64,000 bases of DNA from the NCBI GenBank assembly GCA_038533575.1, contig JBCAYL010000001.1, positions 462,226 to 526,225 on the forward strand, given 5' to 3'. This document shows positions 55,318 through 63,760 of the stretch, piece by piece. Both the position numbers and the translations under genes were made by a program. Source of the DNA: Pseudomonadota bacterium. Its GTDB lineage: Bacteria; Pseudomonadota; Alphaproteobacteria; Rhodobacterales; Rhodobacteraceae. Positions within the stretch are counted from its first letter, which is position 1; each line of letters opens with the position of its first letter. The notes beneath the pieces are model-generated. The model was not told where the DNA came from. It made no database searches and saw only the letters and a list, made by a program, of their open reading frames with translations.

Positions 55318-56391
55318 GTGGCGCAGACTTTCAGGATCGCCGTCTTCGAGGGTGACGGCATCGGGCCGGAGATCACAGCGCCCACGCTGGCCCTCCTCGA
55401 CCGCCTCGCGTCCGACTATGCCCTCGACACCGTCACGCTGCCGGCCGGGGCGCAATGCTATGCAGATACCGGGAAAGCGCTGCCCGAAGCTTCGCTCGCC
55501 CAGGCGCGGGACGCTGACGCGATCCTACTCTCCGCCATGGGGCTTCCCCACATCCGCTACCCGGACGGGACGGAGATCGTCCCCCAGATCGATCTCCGCA
55601 TCGCGCTCGATCTCTATGCCGGGGTGCGCCCGGTCCGCATCGTCCCGGGGCAGCCGAGCCCCCTGAAGGTCGCCGCCACCGAGGCGCTGGATTTTGTCCT
55701 TGTCCGCGAGAGCACGGAGGGGCTCTTTCACACCAAGGGCACGGGCCGCGTCACGGACGACTACGCCGAGGAAACCCTCCGCCTCACGCGCCGGACGAGC
55801 GAGCGGGTGTCCCGATTCGCCTTCGAGCTCGCGCGCGCGCGAAAGGCCGCCGGGAAAGGGCCCGGGCGGGTGATGTGCGTGGACAAGGCCAATGTTTTCC
55901 GCGCCTTCGCCTGGTTTCGGGAGATCTTTGACGGCGTGGCCGAGGGCTACCCCGATGTTGGGGCCGATCACGGCTATGTCGATGCCGTGGCGCTCTGGAT
56001 GGTGGACCAGCCGCACCGGTTCGACGTCATGGTGACCGAAAACATGTTCGGCGATATTCTGAGCGATCTCGGCGCGGGCCTCATGGGCGGGCTGGGCCTC
56101 GCCCCCTCCGCCGATATCGGAGACACGCACGCCGTCTTCCAGCCCTGCCACGGCACCGCGCCCGACATCGTGGGCAAGGGCCTCGCCAATCCCATGGCGA
56201 TGATCCTCTCGGCGGCCATGATGCTCCGTTGGCTCGGCGAGACCCATGGCGCAACAGCCCCCCTTGCCGATGCGGAGCGTCTCGAGCGCGCGGTGGACAA
56301 AGTCATTGCAGAGGGCCGTGTCCTCACCGGTGACCTTGGTGGCACGGCAGGTACGGCCGATGTCTTCGCCGCGGTCGAGGCCGCGCTGTGA
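55318..56391 (+). CDS. Isocitrate/isopropylmalate dehydrogenase family, tartrate dehydrogenase-like
   Basis: 357 residues from a GTG start. Cofactor/substrate motifs of the family: FEGDGIGPEITAPT, RESTEGLFHTKGTGRV, CVDKANVFRAF, MVTENMFGDILSDLGAGLMGGLGL and CHGTAPDIVGKGLANPMAMIL. The substrate-loop sequence differs from LeuB, and the downstream glycerate 2-kinase supports tartrate dehydrogenase/decarboxylase (TtuC-like), producing glycerate. A related acid such as D-malate is possible. First gene of the operon. Confidence 0.85.
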   Translation: MAQTFRIAVFEGDGIGPEITAPTLALLDRLASDYALDTVTLPAGAQCYADTGKALPEASLAQARDADAILLSAMGLPHIRYPDGTEIVPQIDLRIALDLYAGVRPVRIVPGQPSPLKVAATEALDFVLVRESTEGLFHTKGTGRVTDDYAEETLRLTRRTSERVSRFAFELARARKAAGKGPGRVMCVDKANVFRAFAWFREIFDGVAEGYPDVGADHGYVDAVALWMVDQPHRFDVMVTENMFGDILSDLGAGLMGGLGLAPSADIGDTHAVFQPCHGTAPDIVGKGLANPMAMILSAAMMLRWLGETHGATAPLADAERLERAVDKVIAEGRVLTGDLGGTAGTADVFAAVEAAL

Positions 56392-57377
56392 CGATGCTGC
56401 GCGTCGTGACCGTGGGGGCGGGGTACTTCGCCGCCTTCCATCACGAGGCGTGGCGGCGGCACCCGCAGACGGAGCTCGTGGGCGTGGTCGATGCGGACCC
56501 GGCAAAAAAGGCCGACTTCACGAGCCTCGGCGCGGCCCTCGACACCAAGCCCGACATCATCGACATCGCGTCGCCGCCACCGTCGCACGCCGCGCTCGTG
56601 CGCGAGGCCATCGCAGCCGGGCCCCGGGCGATCATCTGTCAGAAACCCTTCACAACCTCCGCATCCGAGGCCGCAGCGCTCGCGCGGGAGGCCGACGCTG
56701 CCGGGATCCCCCTGATCGTGCACGAAAATATCCGCTTCCAGCCGTGGTATCGCCGGATGAAGGAGGCCATGGGCGAGCTCGGCGACATTCACCAGCTCAG
56801 TTTCCGGTTTCGCACCGGCGACGGGCAGGGGCCGCGCGCCTATCTCGACCGTCAGCCCTATTTCCAGACGATGCCACGCCTGCTCATTCAGGAGACCGCC
56901 GTGCATTGGATCGACACGTTTCGTTTCCTGCTCGGTCCGATCGAGGGGGTTTATGCTGACCTGCGGCACCTCAACCCCGCCGTGACGGGCGAGGATGCCG
57001 GTCACGTGCTCTTCAGCTTCGACGGCGGCGTGCGCGGGGTCTTCGATGGCGACCGCCACCTTGACCACGATACGCCCGATCCTCGCCTGACCTTCGGCGA
57101 AGCGCTGCTGGAGGGCACGCAAGGGACGATCACGCTCACGGGGGACGGTGCGCTATCCCAGCGGGACTTCGGCACGCGGGAGGCCCGGATCATTTTTCCG
57201 CCCAACAGCTGGCCGGGCTTCGCGGGTGATTGTGTCTACGCGTTGCAGGCCCATGTCGTCTCCGCGCTTCTGGGCCATGGGCACTTCGAGAACGAGGCGC
57301 AGGACTACGTGACCGTTCGCGAAGTGGAGGAGGCTATCTACCTCTCCCACGAAGAAAAACGCTGGGTGGCCACATGA
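56388..57377 (+). CDS. Gfo/Idh/MocA family oxidoreductase
   Basis: 329 residues. N-terminal Rossmann region RVVTVGAGYFAAFHHEAW and the EKP-like catalytic region ICQKPFTTSASEA (here QKP). C-terminal domain with HENIRFQPWYRRMKEAMG and VHWIDTFRFLLG. NAD(P)-dependent sugar or sugar-acid oxidoreductase. A GTGA overlap with the previous gene and a GAGG site seven bases upstream favour GTG at 56388; ATG at 56394 is the alternative. Confidence 0.88.
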   Translation: MTMLRVVTVGAGYFAAFHHEAWRRHPQTELVGVVDADPAKKADFTSLGAALDTKPDIIDIASPPPSHAALVREAIAAGPRAIICQKPFTTSASEAAALAREADAAGIPLIVHENIRFQPWYRRMKEAMGELGDIHQLSFRFRTGDGQGPRAYLDRQPYFQTMPRLLIQETAVHWIDTFRFLLGPIEGVYADLRHLNPAVTGEDAGHVLFSFDGGVRGVFDGDRHLDHDTPDPRLTFGEALLEGTQGTITLTGDGALSQRDFGTREARIIFPPNSWPGFAGDCVYALQAHVVSALLGHGHFENEAQDYVTVREVEEAIYLSHEEKRWVAT

Positions 57378-58033
57378 GCGAGACCGCCGCCACCCGCGCC
57401 GCCGAGGCTCTGCGACAGCTGATCTTTCGGGGGGAACTCGCGCCGGGATCCGATCATCTCGAGGCGGAGCTCGCGGACCAGCTCGGCATGTCGCGCACGC
57501 CCGTACGCGAAGCGTTGACCAAGCTCGAGGCGCAGGGGCTCGTGACGATACGTCCGCGTCGGGGCGCACGCGTGGTGGGGCTCTCGCCGGAGGACATGGA
57601 CGAGATCTACGATGTCCTCACGGTGCTAGAGGCTGCGGCAGCGGGGCGGGCCGCGGCGCGGCGGCTCTCGAGCTCGGAACTCGCGCCCATGGAGACGGCC
57701 ATTGATGCCATGGAGGATGCGCTCGCGCGGCGCGACCTCGAGGCCTGGGCGGATGCGGACGATGCCTTCCACACCGCCCTCGTGGCGGCATCGGGCAATG
57801 CGCGGCTGGCCGAGACGGTGGCGTTGCACACCGATCAAGTACGGCGGGCGCGGTCCGTAACGCTGCGCCTGCGCCCGCCGCCCCACGGCTCGAATGCCGA
57901 CCACCGCGCCGTCCTCACCGCGATCCGTCGGGGAGAGGCGGCGGAGGCCGAGCGGCTCCACCGGCGGCACAGGAGCCGCGCGCGAGCGCTCCTCGTCGAC
58001 ATCCTGAAACGACATCAGCTCAATCGCGTATGA
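57374..58033 (+). CDS. GntR-family (FCD) transcriptional regulator
   Basis: 219 residues. N-terminal winged helix: ELADQLGMSRTPVREALTKLEAQGLVTIRPRRGARVVGL. C-terminal FCD domain with DADDAFHTALVAASGNARL and the conserved histidine in AFHTAL. Embedded in the operon it most likely controls; the GTATAC palindrome upstream of the first gene is its probable target. Start ATG overlaps the upstream stop (ATGA); the longer frame reading upstream is shadow. Confidence 0.9.
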   Translation: MSETAATRAAEALRQLIFRGELAPGSDHLEAELADQLGMSRTPVREALTKLEAQGLVTIRPRRGARVVGLSPEDMDEIYDVLTVLEAAAAGRAAARRLSSSELAPMETAIDAMEDALARRDLEAWADADDAFHTALVAASGNARLAETVALHTDQVRRARSVTLRLRPPPHGSNADHRAVLTAIRRGEAAEAERLHRRHRSRARALLVDILKRHQLNRV

Positions 58034-59241
58034 CACTGAACTTGCAAGAAAAACGGGCCGCGGTGCAAGAGATCTTCATGGCTGGCGTGGCCGCCGCCGA
58101 TCCCGGCGATGCGGTGGCGCGCGCGCTCAAGGCGCGGCCCGTCGCCTCGGGTGCGACGATCATCGCCGTGGGCAAGGCGGCGCTCCGCATGGCAGAGGCG
58201 GTGCGGGCAGAGGTCGAGAACCCGCGCGAGATCCTCATCGTCACCAATCCCGAGAATGCACGCGACATGGCAGCGGCGGAGGTCTTCGCCGCGTCTCACC
58301 CCGTCCCGGACGCGCAAGGCCTCCGGGCCGCGGAGGCGGTGGAGGCGGCGCTGGGACGCGCTGATCACGTGCTCGCGCTCCTGTCGGGCGGGGGCTCGGC
58401 GCTGTTGCCCGCGCCGGTCAAGGGCCTGACATTGGATGACAAAATCAGGGTGAACGAGCTTCTCCTCGCCTCGGGCGCGGACATCACGCAGATGAACCTG
58501 GTGCGCCAGTCGCTCTCGCGGCTCAAAGGCGGCGGGTTCCTTCGGGCGGCGGCGCCCGCGCCGGTGCGGGCGCTCATCCTGTCGGACGTCGTGGGTGATG
58601 ACCTCTCCACCATCGCCTCGGGGCCCACGGCGCCCCCCCTCGGGACGCGGGCAGACGCAGCCCAAGTGCTCGAGGCGCTAGGGCTCATCAACCGGGTGCC
58701 GGAGGCCGTGCGCCGGGTCCTCGCCGCGCCGGAGGAGGCCTGGGACGGGCCCGCGGCGGAGAATGAGCTAGTGGGCTCGAACACCGCGTCGGTCATGGCC
58801 ATGGCAGGGGCCGCGCGGGCTTACGGGCTGCCCGTCCATGTCCACGCGCCGGCGCTCACGGGCGACGTGGAAGAGGCCGCGCGCCGCGTGGCGGGAACGA
58901 CCGATCCCGGCATCCACCTCTTTGGCGGGGAGACGACCGTGACCCTGCGCGGCAGCGGAAAAGGCGGGCGCAATCAGGAGCTTGCGCTGCGCGCGGCGCT
59001 CCATCTCAGGCGCGGGGACTGGGTCTATCTGCAAGCGGGGACAGACGGGCGCGATGGGCCCACGGATGCCGCTGGCGCGATCGTGGACGCGGAACGGCTC
59101 GCGGCGATGCAGCAGGGCGGAGACCTCCTCGCGCAGCTCGAAAACAACGATGCCTACCATGCGCTCAAGCCGGCCGGTGCGCTTCTCGTGACCGGTGCCA
59201 CGGGGACGAATGTCGCCGATCTCGGGGTCCTGATCCGCTAG
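58030..59241 (+). CDS. Glycerate 2-kinase (MOFRL/DUF4147 family, TtuD/GckA-like)
   Basis: 403 residues. Key motifs: AVGKAALRMAEA, LLSGGGSALLPAP, MNLVRQSLSRLKGGG, SDVVGDDLSTIASGPTAPP and the MOFRL C-terminal RNQELALRAAL plus DGRDGPTDAAGAIVD. Phosphorylates D-glycerate to 2-phosphoglycerate (older annotations call it hydroxypyruvate reductase). Overlaps gntR by four bases. As the end of a tartrate-to-glycerate route it feeds glycolysis. A 6-bp GGCCGG/CCGGCC stem lies between it and the converging peroxidase gene. Confidence 0.92.
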   Translation: MTLNLQEKRAAVQEIFMAGVAAADPGDAVARALKARPVASGATIIAVGKAALRMAEAVRAEVENPREILIVTNPENARDMAAAEVFAASHPVPDAQGLRAAEAVEAALGRADHVLALLSGGGSALLPAPVKGLTLDDKIRVNELLLASGADITQMNLVRQSLSRLKGGGFLRAAAPAPVRALILSDVVGDDLSTIASGPTAPPLGTRADAAQVLEALGLINRVPEAVRRVLAAPEEAWDGPAAENELVGSNTASVMAMAGAARAYGLPVHVHAPALTGDVEEAARRVAGTTDPGIHLFGGETTVTLRGSGKGGRNQELALRAALHLRRGDWVYLQAGTDGRDGPTDAAGAIVDAERLAAMQQGGDLLAQLENNDAYHALKPAGALLVTGATGTNVADLGVLIR

Positions 59242-59270
59242 AGGCGCGGGGCCGGAGCCCGGCCATTGGC

Positions 59271-60569
59271 TCAGTCGACGGGGAGGCCCGAGGGCACGGC
59301 GTCGGGCCGCCCGAGGGGGCGCGTGTGCGCCGTTTTCCCGGTTAGCGCGTGAAGGAAGGCCTCGATATCACTGAGCTCCGCGTCGCTGAGGGGGATGCCG
59401 TCGAGATCGAGCGCGGCCTCTTGCCGAGCCATTTCCCTTGCATCGGATTGTATCACGAAATCAATGGCTTCCAGCCATGCTGCGTCGGGCAACTCTGCCA
59501 TCGTCGGACGCCACGCGGCACGGGCCGCGCGGGGATCGCGGTGATGCTCGAGGATCCCGCGCAGCGTGGGATAGGCCCCGTTATGGCCGTAGGGCGCGGT
59601 GAGCGCCACGTTGCGGAGCGAGGGCGTCCGAAAGCGGTAAGCATCCTCGAGGAGGTCCGTCTCTCCCATCCGTCCCACGTCGCGCGGCATGGGATCGAAG
59701 CGCCGCGTGCGGCCCGGGCCGAAAGCGGGGAGCGCGAGGGCGTGGAAGTCCTGATCGGTGAAGAGCGGCCCCGAGTGGCAGGTATGACAGCTTGCTTTGC
59801 CGAAGAAGAGCTTTCGGCCCCGTTCGGCGGCGGCGGGCAGGGGCGTCCCGTCCCGGAGCCAGTCGTCATAGGGGCTGTCGTAGCTTTGCCATTCCGAGCC
59901 GATGAAGGCCCCGAGCGCGTTGGCGATCTCCACGATCGTCACCTCCTCGGGAGACCCAACATCGGGGAAGGCGGCCACGAACATCTCGCCGTATTCCGGG
60001 ATCACCCGGACGCGCTTGGCGAGGATCGGCCAGGCGGCGTCGATCCGGTCATGCACCGCCCCCGCCACCTCGTTTTCCGCCGGGTTCCCCGCCATCTCGA
60101 ACTGCGCCGTGAGCGGCAGCACGGCCTGCGCGGCGATGATGTTGTCGAGGCCCTGCGGAAGCCATTCCTCGGCCGGGGAATTGAAGCCGTTGCCGTAAAG
60201 ATCATCGATGCTCAGCCGACCATCATGGAAGAGCACGCGCACCGAGCGGTGGCCGAGGTTCCACAGCGTCGGCGCCGAGCGCGGGATCCGCTTTCGGATG
60301 CGGTCGGCCCCGCCGAGCGAGACCCGCTCCGGGCCGATCCCCACGCCGCCTTCGCCGATCCCGAGGCTCAGGCCATCGCCGCCATGGAGCGTGTGATGGT
60401 GGCAGGTGCCGCAGGAAATGTTGAGGTTGCCGGAGAGAACCTTGTCGTAGAAGAGCAGCTGCCCGATCTTGGCTTGATCTTCGTCGAAGGGCAGAAAATC
60501 ATCCGAGGTGATGGGCTCGCTTGCCAGCGCGGGACCCGCGAGGAGCGAAAGGACGAGACCATGAAGAAG
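59271..60569 (-). CDS. Diheme cytochrome c peroxidase/MauG-family protein, start unclear
   Basis: About 430 residues from the apparent signal peptide (KLLHGLVLSLLAGPALASE). Two heme-c sites CGTCH and CHTCH and the peroxidase segment RRFDPMPRDVGRMGETDL; C-terminal FRTPSLRNVALTAPYGHNGAYPTL. Periplasmic peroxide reduction or tryptophan/protein modification is expected. No ATG, GTG or TTG occurs in frame near the signal peptide; the next in-frame ATG is about 80 codons upstream, in a stretch that is the antisense of the Sel1 gene. The 5' end given is only the signal peptide start. A small indel or noncanonical start is likely. Confidence 0.8.
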   Translation of the reverse strand, partial: LLHGLVLSLLAGPALASEPITSDDFLPFDEDQAKIGQLLFYDKVLSGNLNISCGTCHHHTLHGGDGLSLGIGEGGVGIGPERVSLGGADRIRKRIPRSAPTLWNLGHRSVRVLFHDGRLSIDDLYGNGFNSPAEEWLPQGLDNIIAAQAVLPLTAQFEMAGNPAENEVAGAVHDRIDAAWPILAKRVRVIPEYGEMFVAAFPDVGSPEEVTIVEIANALGAFIGSEWQSYDSPYDDWLRDGTPLPAAAERGRKLFFGKASCHTCHSGPLFTDQDFHALALPAFGPGRTRRFDPMPRDVGRMGETDLLEDAYRFRTPSLRNVALTAPYGHNGAYPTLRGILEHHRDPRAARAAWRPTMAELPDAAWLEAIDFVIQSDAREMARQEAALDLDGIPLSDAELSDIEAFLHALTGKTAHTRPLGRPDAVPSGLPVD

Positions 60570-61037
60570 CTTGCGCTTGGGCTTGCGCTTGCCTGCCTTG
60601 CGGTGCCCGCTGCGGCCGAGATCGAAGAGGCGCGCGATCTGATGGAGGCCGGGCGCTTCGAGGAAGCCTATGCCGCGTTCTGGCCTGCGGCGCGGTCCGG
60701 CAATGCCGATGCCGAGGAGCTCATCGGGGTCATGTACGCGCTGGGGCTCGGGGTCGAGCAGGACTACGTGCGGGCCTTCGAGTGGTACCTGCGATCGGCG
60801 ATGAAGGGACATCCCGGCGCGCAATCTGGTGTGGGCTGGTACTACGAGGTCGGCCTCGGTATGCCGGCCCCCGATCTCACGCGGGCCTACATGTGGTACG
60901 TGCTTTCGGCCATCGGAGGCGATCCGGACGCGGCGATTTCGAAGGAGGAGGTGGTCAAGAAGATGACCCCCGAAGAGATCGCCCATGCCGAAGCCCTCGT
61001 GGATGATTACCGGGTCTGGATGTACCCGTTTCGGTGA
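60561..61037 (+). CDS. Secreted Sel1-repeat protein
   Basis: 158 residues. Signal peptide MKKLALGLALACLAVPAAAE, then Sel1-like repeats: AYAAFWPAARSGNADAEELIGVMYALGLGVEQDYVRAFEWYLRSAMKGHPGAQ shows the 36-residue pattern (GNADAEELIGVMY, GHPGAQSGVGWYYEVGLG). Likely a periplasmic scaffold or regulator. AAAGGAC lies seven bases before the ATG. The ATG is inside the region encoding the divergent peroxidase signal peptide, so the two 5' ends overlap. Confidence 0.85.
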   Translation: MKKLALGLALACLAVPAAAEIEEARDLMEAGRFEEAYAAFWPAARSGNADAEELIGVMYALGLGVEQDYVRAFEWYLRSAMKGHPGAQSGVGWYYEVGLGMPAPDLTRAYMWYVLSAIGGDPDAAISKEEVVKKMTPEEIAHAEALVDDYRVWMYPFR

Positions 61038-61065
61038 GCTTACCGGGCCGGGCGGTCAAAACAAG

Positions 61066-61097
61066 CGGGTACAATACGTTAGCACAGCGTGTACCCG
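61066..61097. repeat. Inverted repeat in the convergent gap after the Sel1 gene
   Basis: CGGGTACA (61066-61073) and TGTACCCG (61090-61097), perfect 8-base arms 16 bases apart. A third TGTACCCG occurs at 61021-61028 in the gene end. Could be a bidirectional stop hairpin or a binding site. Confidence 0.45.
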
Positions 61098-61205
61098 GCC
61101 GCGAAGAGGGCCGGGAGTTTGGTTGGTGAAATCCGGCCGCGCGCGAACTTGGGTGAGACTTGGCCTCACTCTTAGTCTTCACTGTGGGTCAAATGGGGCG
61201 TGCCG

Positions 61206-62408
61206 TTACTCGGCTGCCACCTGTCGACCGGTGCCCTTCGCAGAGTAGGCGGCCGCGATGACGGCCTCCGCGATCATCTCCACCTCCTCGAGCGAAAGGC
61301 GCGCGGGCAGGCGCACGTCGCAGGCGCGTTCGAGCATGGCGCGCGTCTTGGGCAGGTCGCCGCCGGGGATCGACGCCTCCGGCAGGAACGCCCAATTCCA
61401 GAAGGCGCGGGCATTGTCGGTGGAGAGGCCGAAGACCTGCGCGCCGAGGTGGCGGGCCTTGAGCTCTGCCACCAGGGCGCGTGCCTCGTCATCGGTGAAG
61501 CCGGTGAGATTGAACTGGATGGAGTCCGGTGCGCGGTGCTCGCCCGGCAGCGGCGCCGGCACGTCGAAGAACTCGGTCTCGTTGAGGATGGCGGCCATGT
61601 GATCGTGATTGCGCTTGCCTTGCGCGCAGCGGCGGTCGAGCTCGGCGAGCTGCGCGTCTACAACGACGGCCGACAGGTTGCTCAGCCGCGTGTTGTAGAG
61701 CGGGAGCTTGTTCTGCCAGCGCTTGAAGGGCTCCTGCAGGACGGGGTGCTTCTTCCAATTGTGCTCGTAGGCGCCGGACATGATCACCGCGCGGGCGGCG
61801 AGGTCCGCGTCATCGGTGATGAGCATGCCGCCCTCGCCGGAATTGAGCATCTTGTAGGACTGGAAGGAGAAGCAGCCCACGCGGCCGATGGTGCCGATGC
61901 GCTTGCCGTTCCAGAGCGTGCCGAGGGAATGGGCCGCATCCTCGACGACGGGAATGCCCGCGGCATCCGCGAGCGCCATGATGGCGTCCATGTCGGAGGT
62001 GTGGCCGCGCATGTGCGAGATGAGCACGGCATCGGCGCTGGGGAGCTTGGCTTCGAAATCCGCGAAGTCGATGCGGTAATTCTCGCCGCATTCCACGAGG
62101 ACCGGCACGCATTCGGCGTGGACCACGGAGGAGGGGACGGCGGCGAAGGTGAAGGCTGGGATCAGCACGCGCGCGCCGGGCTTAAGTCCAAGCGCCTTGA
62201 GCGACAGGAAGAGCGCGGCGGAGCAGGAGGCCACGGCGACGGCGTATTTGACGCCCATGCGCTCGGCAAAGCGGGCCTCGAGGCGCGATACGGGGCTGTT
62301 TTCGGAGGTGTAGCGGAAGAGATCCGCGCTCTGCATGAGCGCTGCCAGCTCTTCGCGGGCGGCCTCGGGGATGGGTTCTGCCTGGTGGACGTCAGGAAAG
62401 TTCGTCAT
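61206..62408 (-). CDS. DegT/DnrJ/EryC1/StrS-family aminotransferase
   Basis: 400 residues. PLP lysine in FSFQSYKMLNSGEGG, the aspartate in VVEDAAHSLG, and the C-terminal DVRLPARLSLEEVEMIAEAV. This family transaminates keto-sugars for surface polysaccharide or antibiotic-type sugars, or makes related amino compounds. No sugar-nucleotide genes flank it, so its pathway is open. It ends 168 bases from the Sel1 gene and lies downstream of dctP. Confidence 0.88.
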   Translation of the reverse strand: MTNFPDVHQAEPIPEAAREELAALMQSADLFRYTSENSPVSRLEARFAERMGVKYAVAVASCSAALFLSLKALGLKPGARVLIPAFTFAAVPSSVVHAECVPVLVECGENYRIDFADFEAKLPSADAVLISHMRGHTSDMDAIMALADAAGIPVVEDAAHSLGTLWNGKRIGTIGRVGCFSFQSYKMLNSGEGGMLITDDADLAARAVIMSGAYEHNWKKHPVLQEPFKRWQNKLPLYNTRLSNLSAVVVDAQLAELDRRCAQGKRNHDHMAAILNETEFFDVPAPLPGEHRAPDSIQFNLTGFTDDEARALVAELKARHLGAQVFGLSTDNARAFWNWAFLPEASIPGGDLPKTRAMLERACDVRLPARLSLEEVEMIAEAVIAAAYSAKGTGRQVAAE

Positions 62409-62570
62409 GGGGCTCGCTCTCTCAATGTCGTTTGGGACGGAAAATCACAGGGAATTGTGAATGTCCAATGACGTGTTGTGATCTGGCGCGATGGGCGGAT
62501 TAGGGAAGGGCGGGGCGTGTCCCCCATGGCACGATCGGCCAGTGACCGCACCGGCACGCTCGGCCAGAGA

Positions 62571-62598
62571 AAAGGGGCGCGCCCGCAGGCACGCCCCT
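62571..62598 (-). terminator. Intrinsic terminator after dctP
   Basis: On the minus strand GGGGCG and CGCCCC form a six-base outer stem, continued inward after one A-C mismatch, and are followed by TTTTC. Lies 28 bases after the dctP stop, separating it from the DegT gene. Confidence 0.75.
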
Positions 62599-62625
62599 CC
62601 AGATGATGGTGACGATGCGCCGGGA

Positions 62626-63696
62626 TCAGTTGAGATCTGCGGCGCGACCCTCTGCGAGGAAGTCCTCGGCCTCGGCCACGGCGGCCTGGAGGTTTTCCAG
62701 CGTTTCGGGGCCACCGTCGATGTTGTCGTTGAACCAGCCGAGCACCGGCTCGGCGGCCTCCGCGAAGGCGGCTTTCTCGGCCGGCGTGGGCACGTAGAGG
62801 TCACCGCCGCCCGCCACGAAATCGGCATAGGCCTGGATCGACTTGCGCTTGGGCGAGGCGAAGGTGGCCTGCTGGAGCGCGTAGAAGCCATCCACCACCA
62901 CGCGGCGCAGGCTTCCGTCCATGGACATGAACGTCTCGTTGTTCATTACCCAGAGCGCGCCCATGTAGGCGTGCCCGTCGAGCGTGACGTACTGGAGGCC
63001 GGCATCGGGGAACTTCATGTTCATGATGTCGGTGATGCCGTTCTTGGAGCCGTCGACGACGCCGGTCTGGAACGAGGTGAAGAGCTCGGGCCACGGGATC
63101 GGGGTGGGCGAGGCGCCGAGGGCCTTCACGAGTTCCTGGGGCAGGTCGGCCACGACGGTGCGGAGCTTGAGCCCGTCGAAATCAGCCGGTGCCGCAAGGC
63201 GGCGCTGGGTGTTGGCGAAGTTCCTCCAGCCGCCCGTATTGCCGATGGTCATGAGGCGGATCGTGTCGCCTGAATCCTCAAGCATCCGCGCGCGCATCTG
63301 GCGGGTGAAGTCGGTCTGCGTGAGCACGTATTCGGCCACGCGGTCATCGGCCATCACGTAGGGCAGATCGAAGACCTGCACGTAGGGGAAGACGCCCGAG
63401 GCACCGCCCGAGGTGGTCACGAAGATGTCGATGGAGCCGTCGGAGACGCCCTGAAGGCATTCCGTGCCGCCCGAGCAGAGCTGCGTGCCGATGAAGAGCT
63501 CTACGGCGATAGCGCCGTTGGAGGCCGCTTCGACATAGTCCTTGAAGACGATGAGGCCGTCATAATCCTCGTCGTTCTCGTTGGAATTCGCGGTGGCGCG
63601 GAGCGTGAACTCCGCGTGGCCCGCCGCGTAGGCGCCCATCGCCGAAGAGGCGAGGAGTGCGGCGGCCAGTGCCGCCTTGGTGAGACCTTTGAGCAT
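62626..63696 (-). CDS. TRAP transporter substrate-binding protein (DctP family)
   Basis: 356 residues. Signal peptide MLKGLTKAALAAALLASSAMGAYA. DctP motifs: GTQLCSGGTECLQGVSDGSIDIFVTTSG, KLRTVVADLPQELVKALGASPTPIPWPELFTSFQTGVVDG (the PTPIPW...QTGVVDG part is diagnostic) and FPDAGLQYVTLDGHAYMG. The ligand is probably an organic or sugar acid. Transcribed after dctM, 64 bases downstream. Confidence 0.92.
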   Translation of the reverse strand: MLKGLTKAALAAALLASSAMGAYAAGHAEFTLRATANSNENDEDYDGLIVFKDYVEAASNGAIAVELFIGTQLCSGGTECLQGVSDGSIDIFVTTSGGASGVFPYVQVFDLPYVMADDRVAEYVLTQTDFTRQMRARMLEDSGDTIRLMTIGNTGGWRNFANTQRRLAAPADFDGLKLRTVVADLPQELVKALGASPTPIPWPELFTSFQTGVVDGSKNGITDIMNMKFPDAGLQYVTLDGHAYMGALWVMNNETFMSMDGSLRRVVVDGFYALQQATFASPKRKSIQAYADFVAGGGDLYVPTPAEKAAFAEAAEPVLGWFNDNIDGGPETLENLQAAVAEAEDFLAEGRAADLN

Positions 63697-63760
63697 GTGT
63701 TCCTCCCATGTTGTTGAGGTCTTCTCCGGGTTTTCCCCGGAATTCGGTGGTGCCCGCGCG

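Noticed and set aside
55318-56391. LeuB (3-isopropylmalate dehydrogenase)
   Set aside because: Operon partners are sugar-acid enzymes and not leuACD, and the active-site loop differs from typical LeuB; tartrate dehydrogenase-like is favoured.
59349-61037. A 562-codon plus-strand ORF across the peroxidase region
   Set aside because: Only its last 158 codons (from 60561) form a real protein with signal peptide and Sel1 repeats; the rest is antisense to the diheme peroxidase with no recognisable domain.
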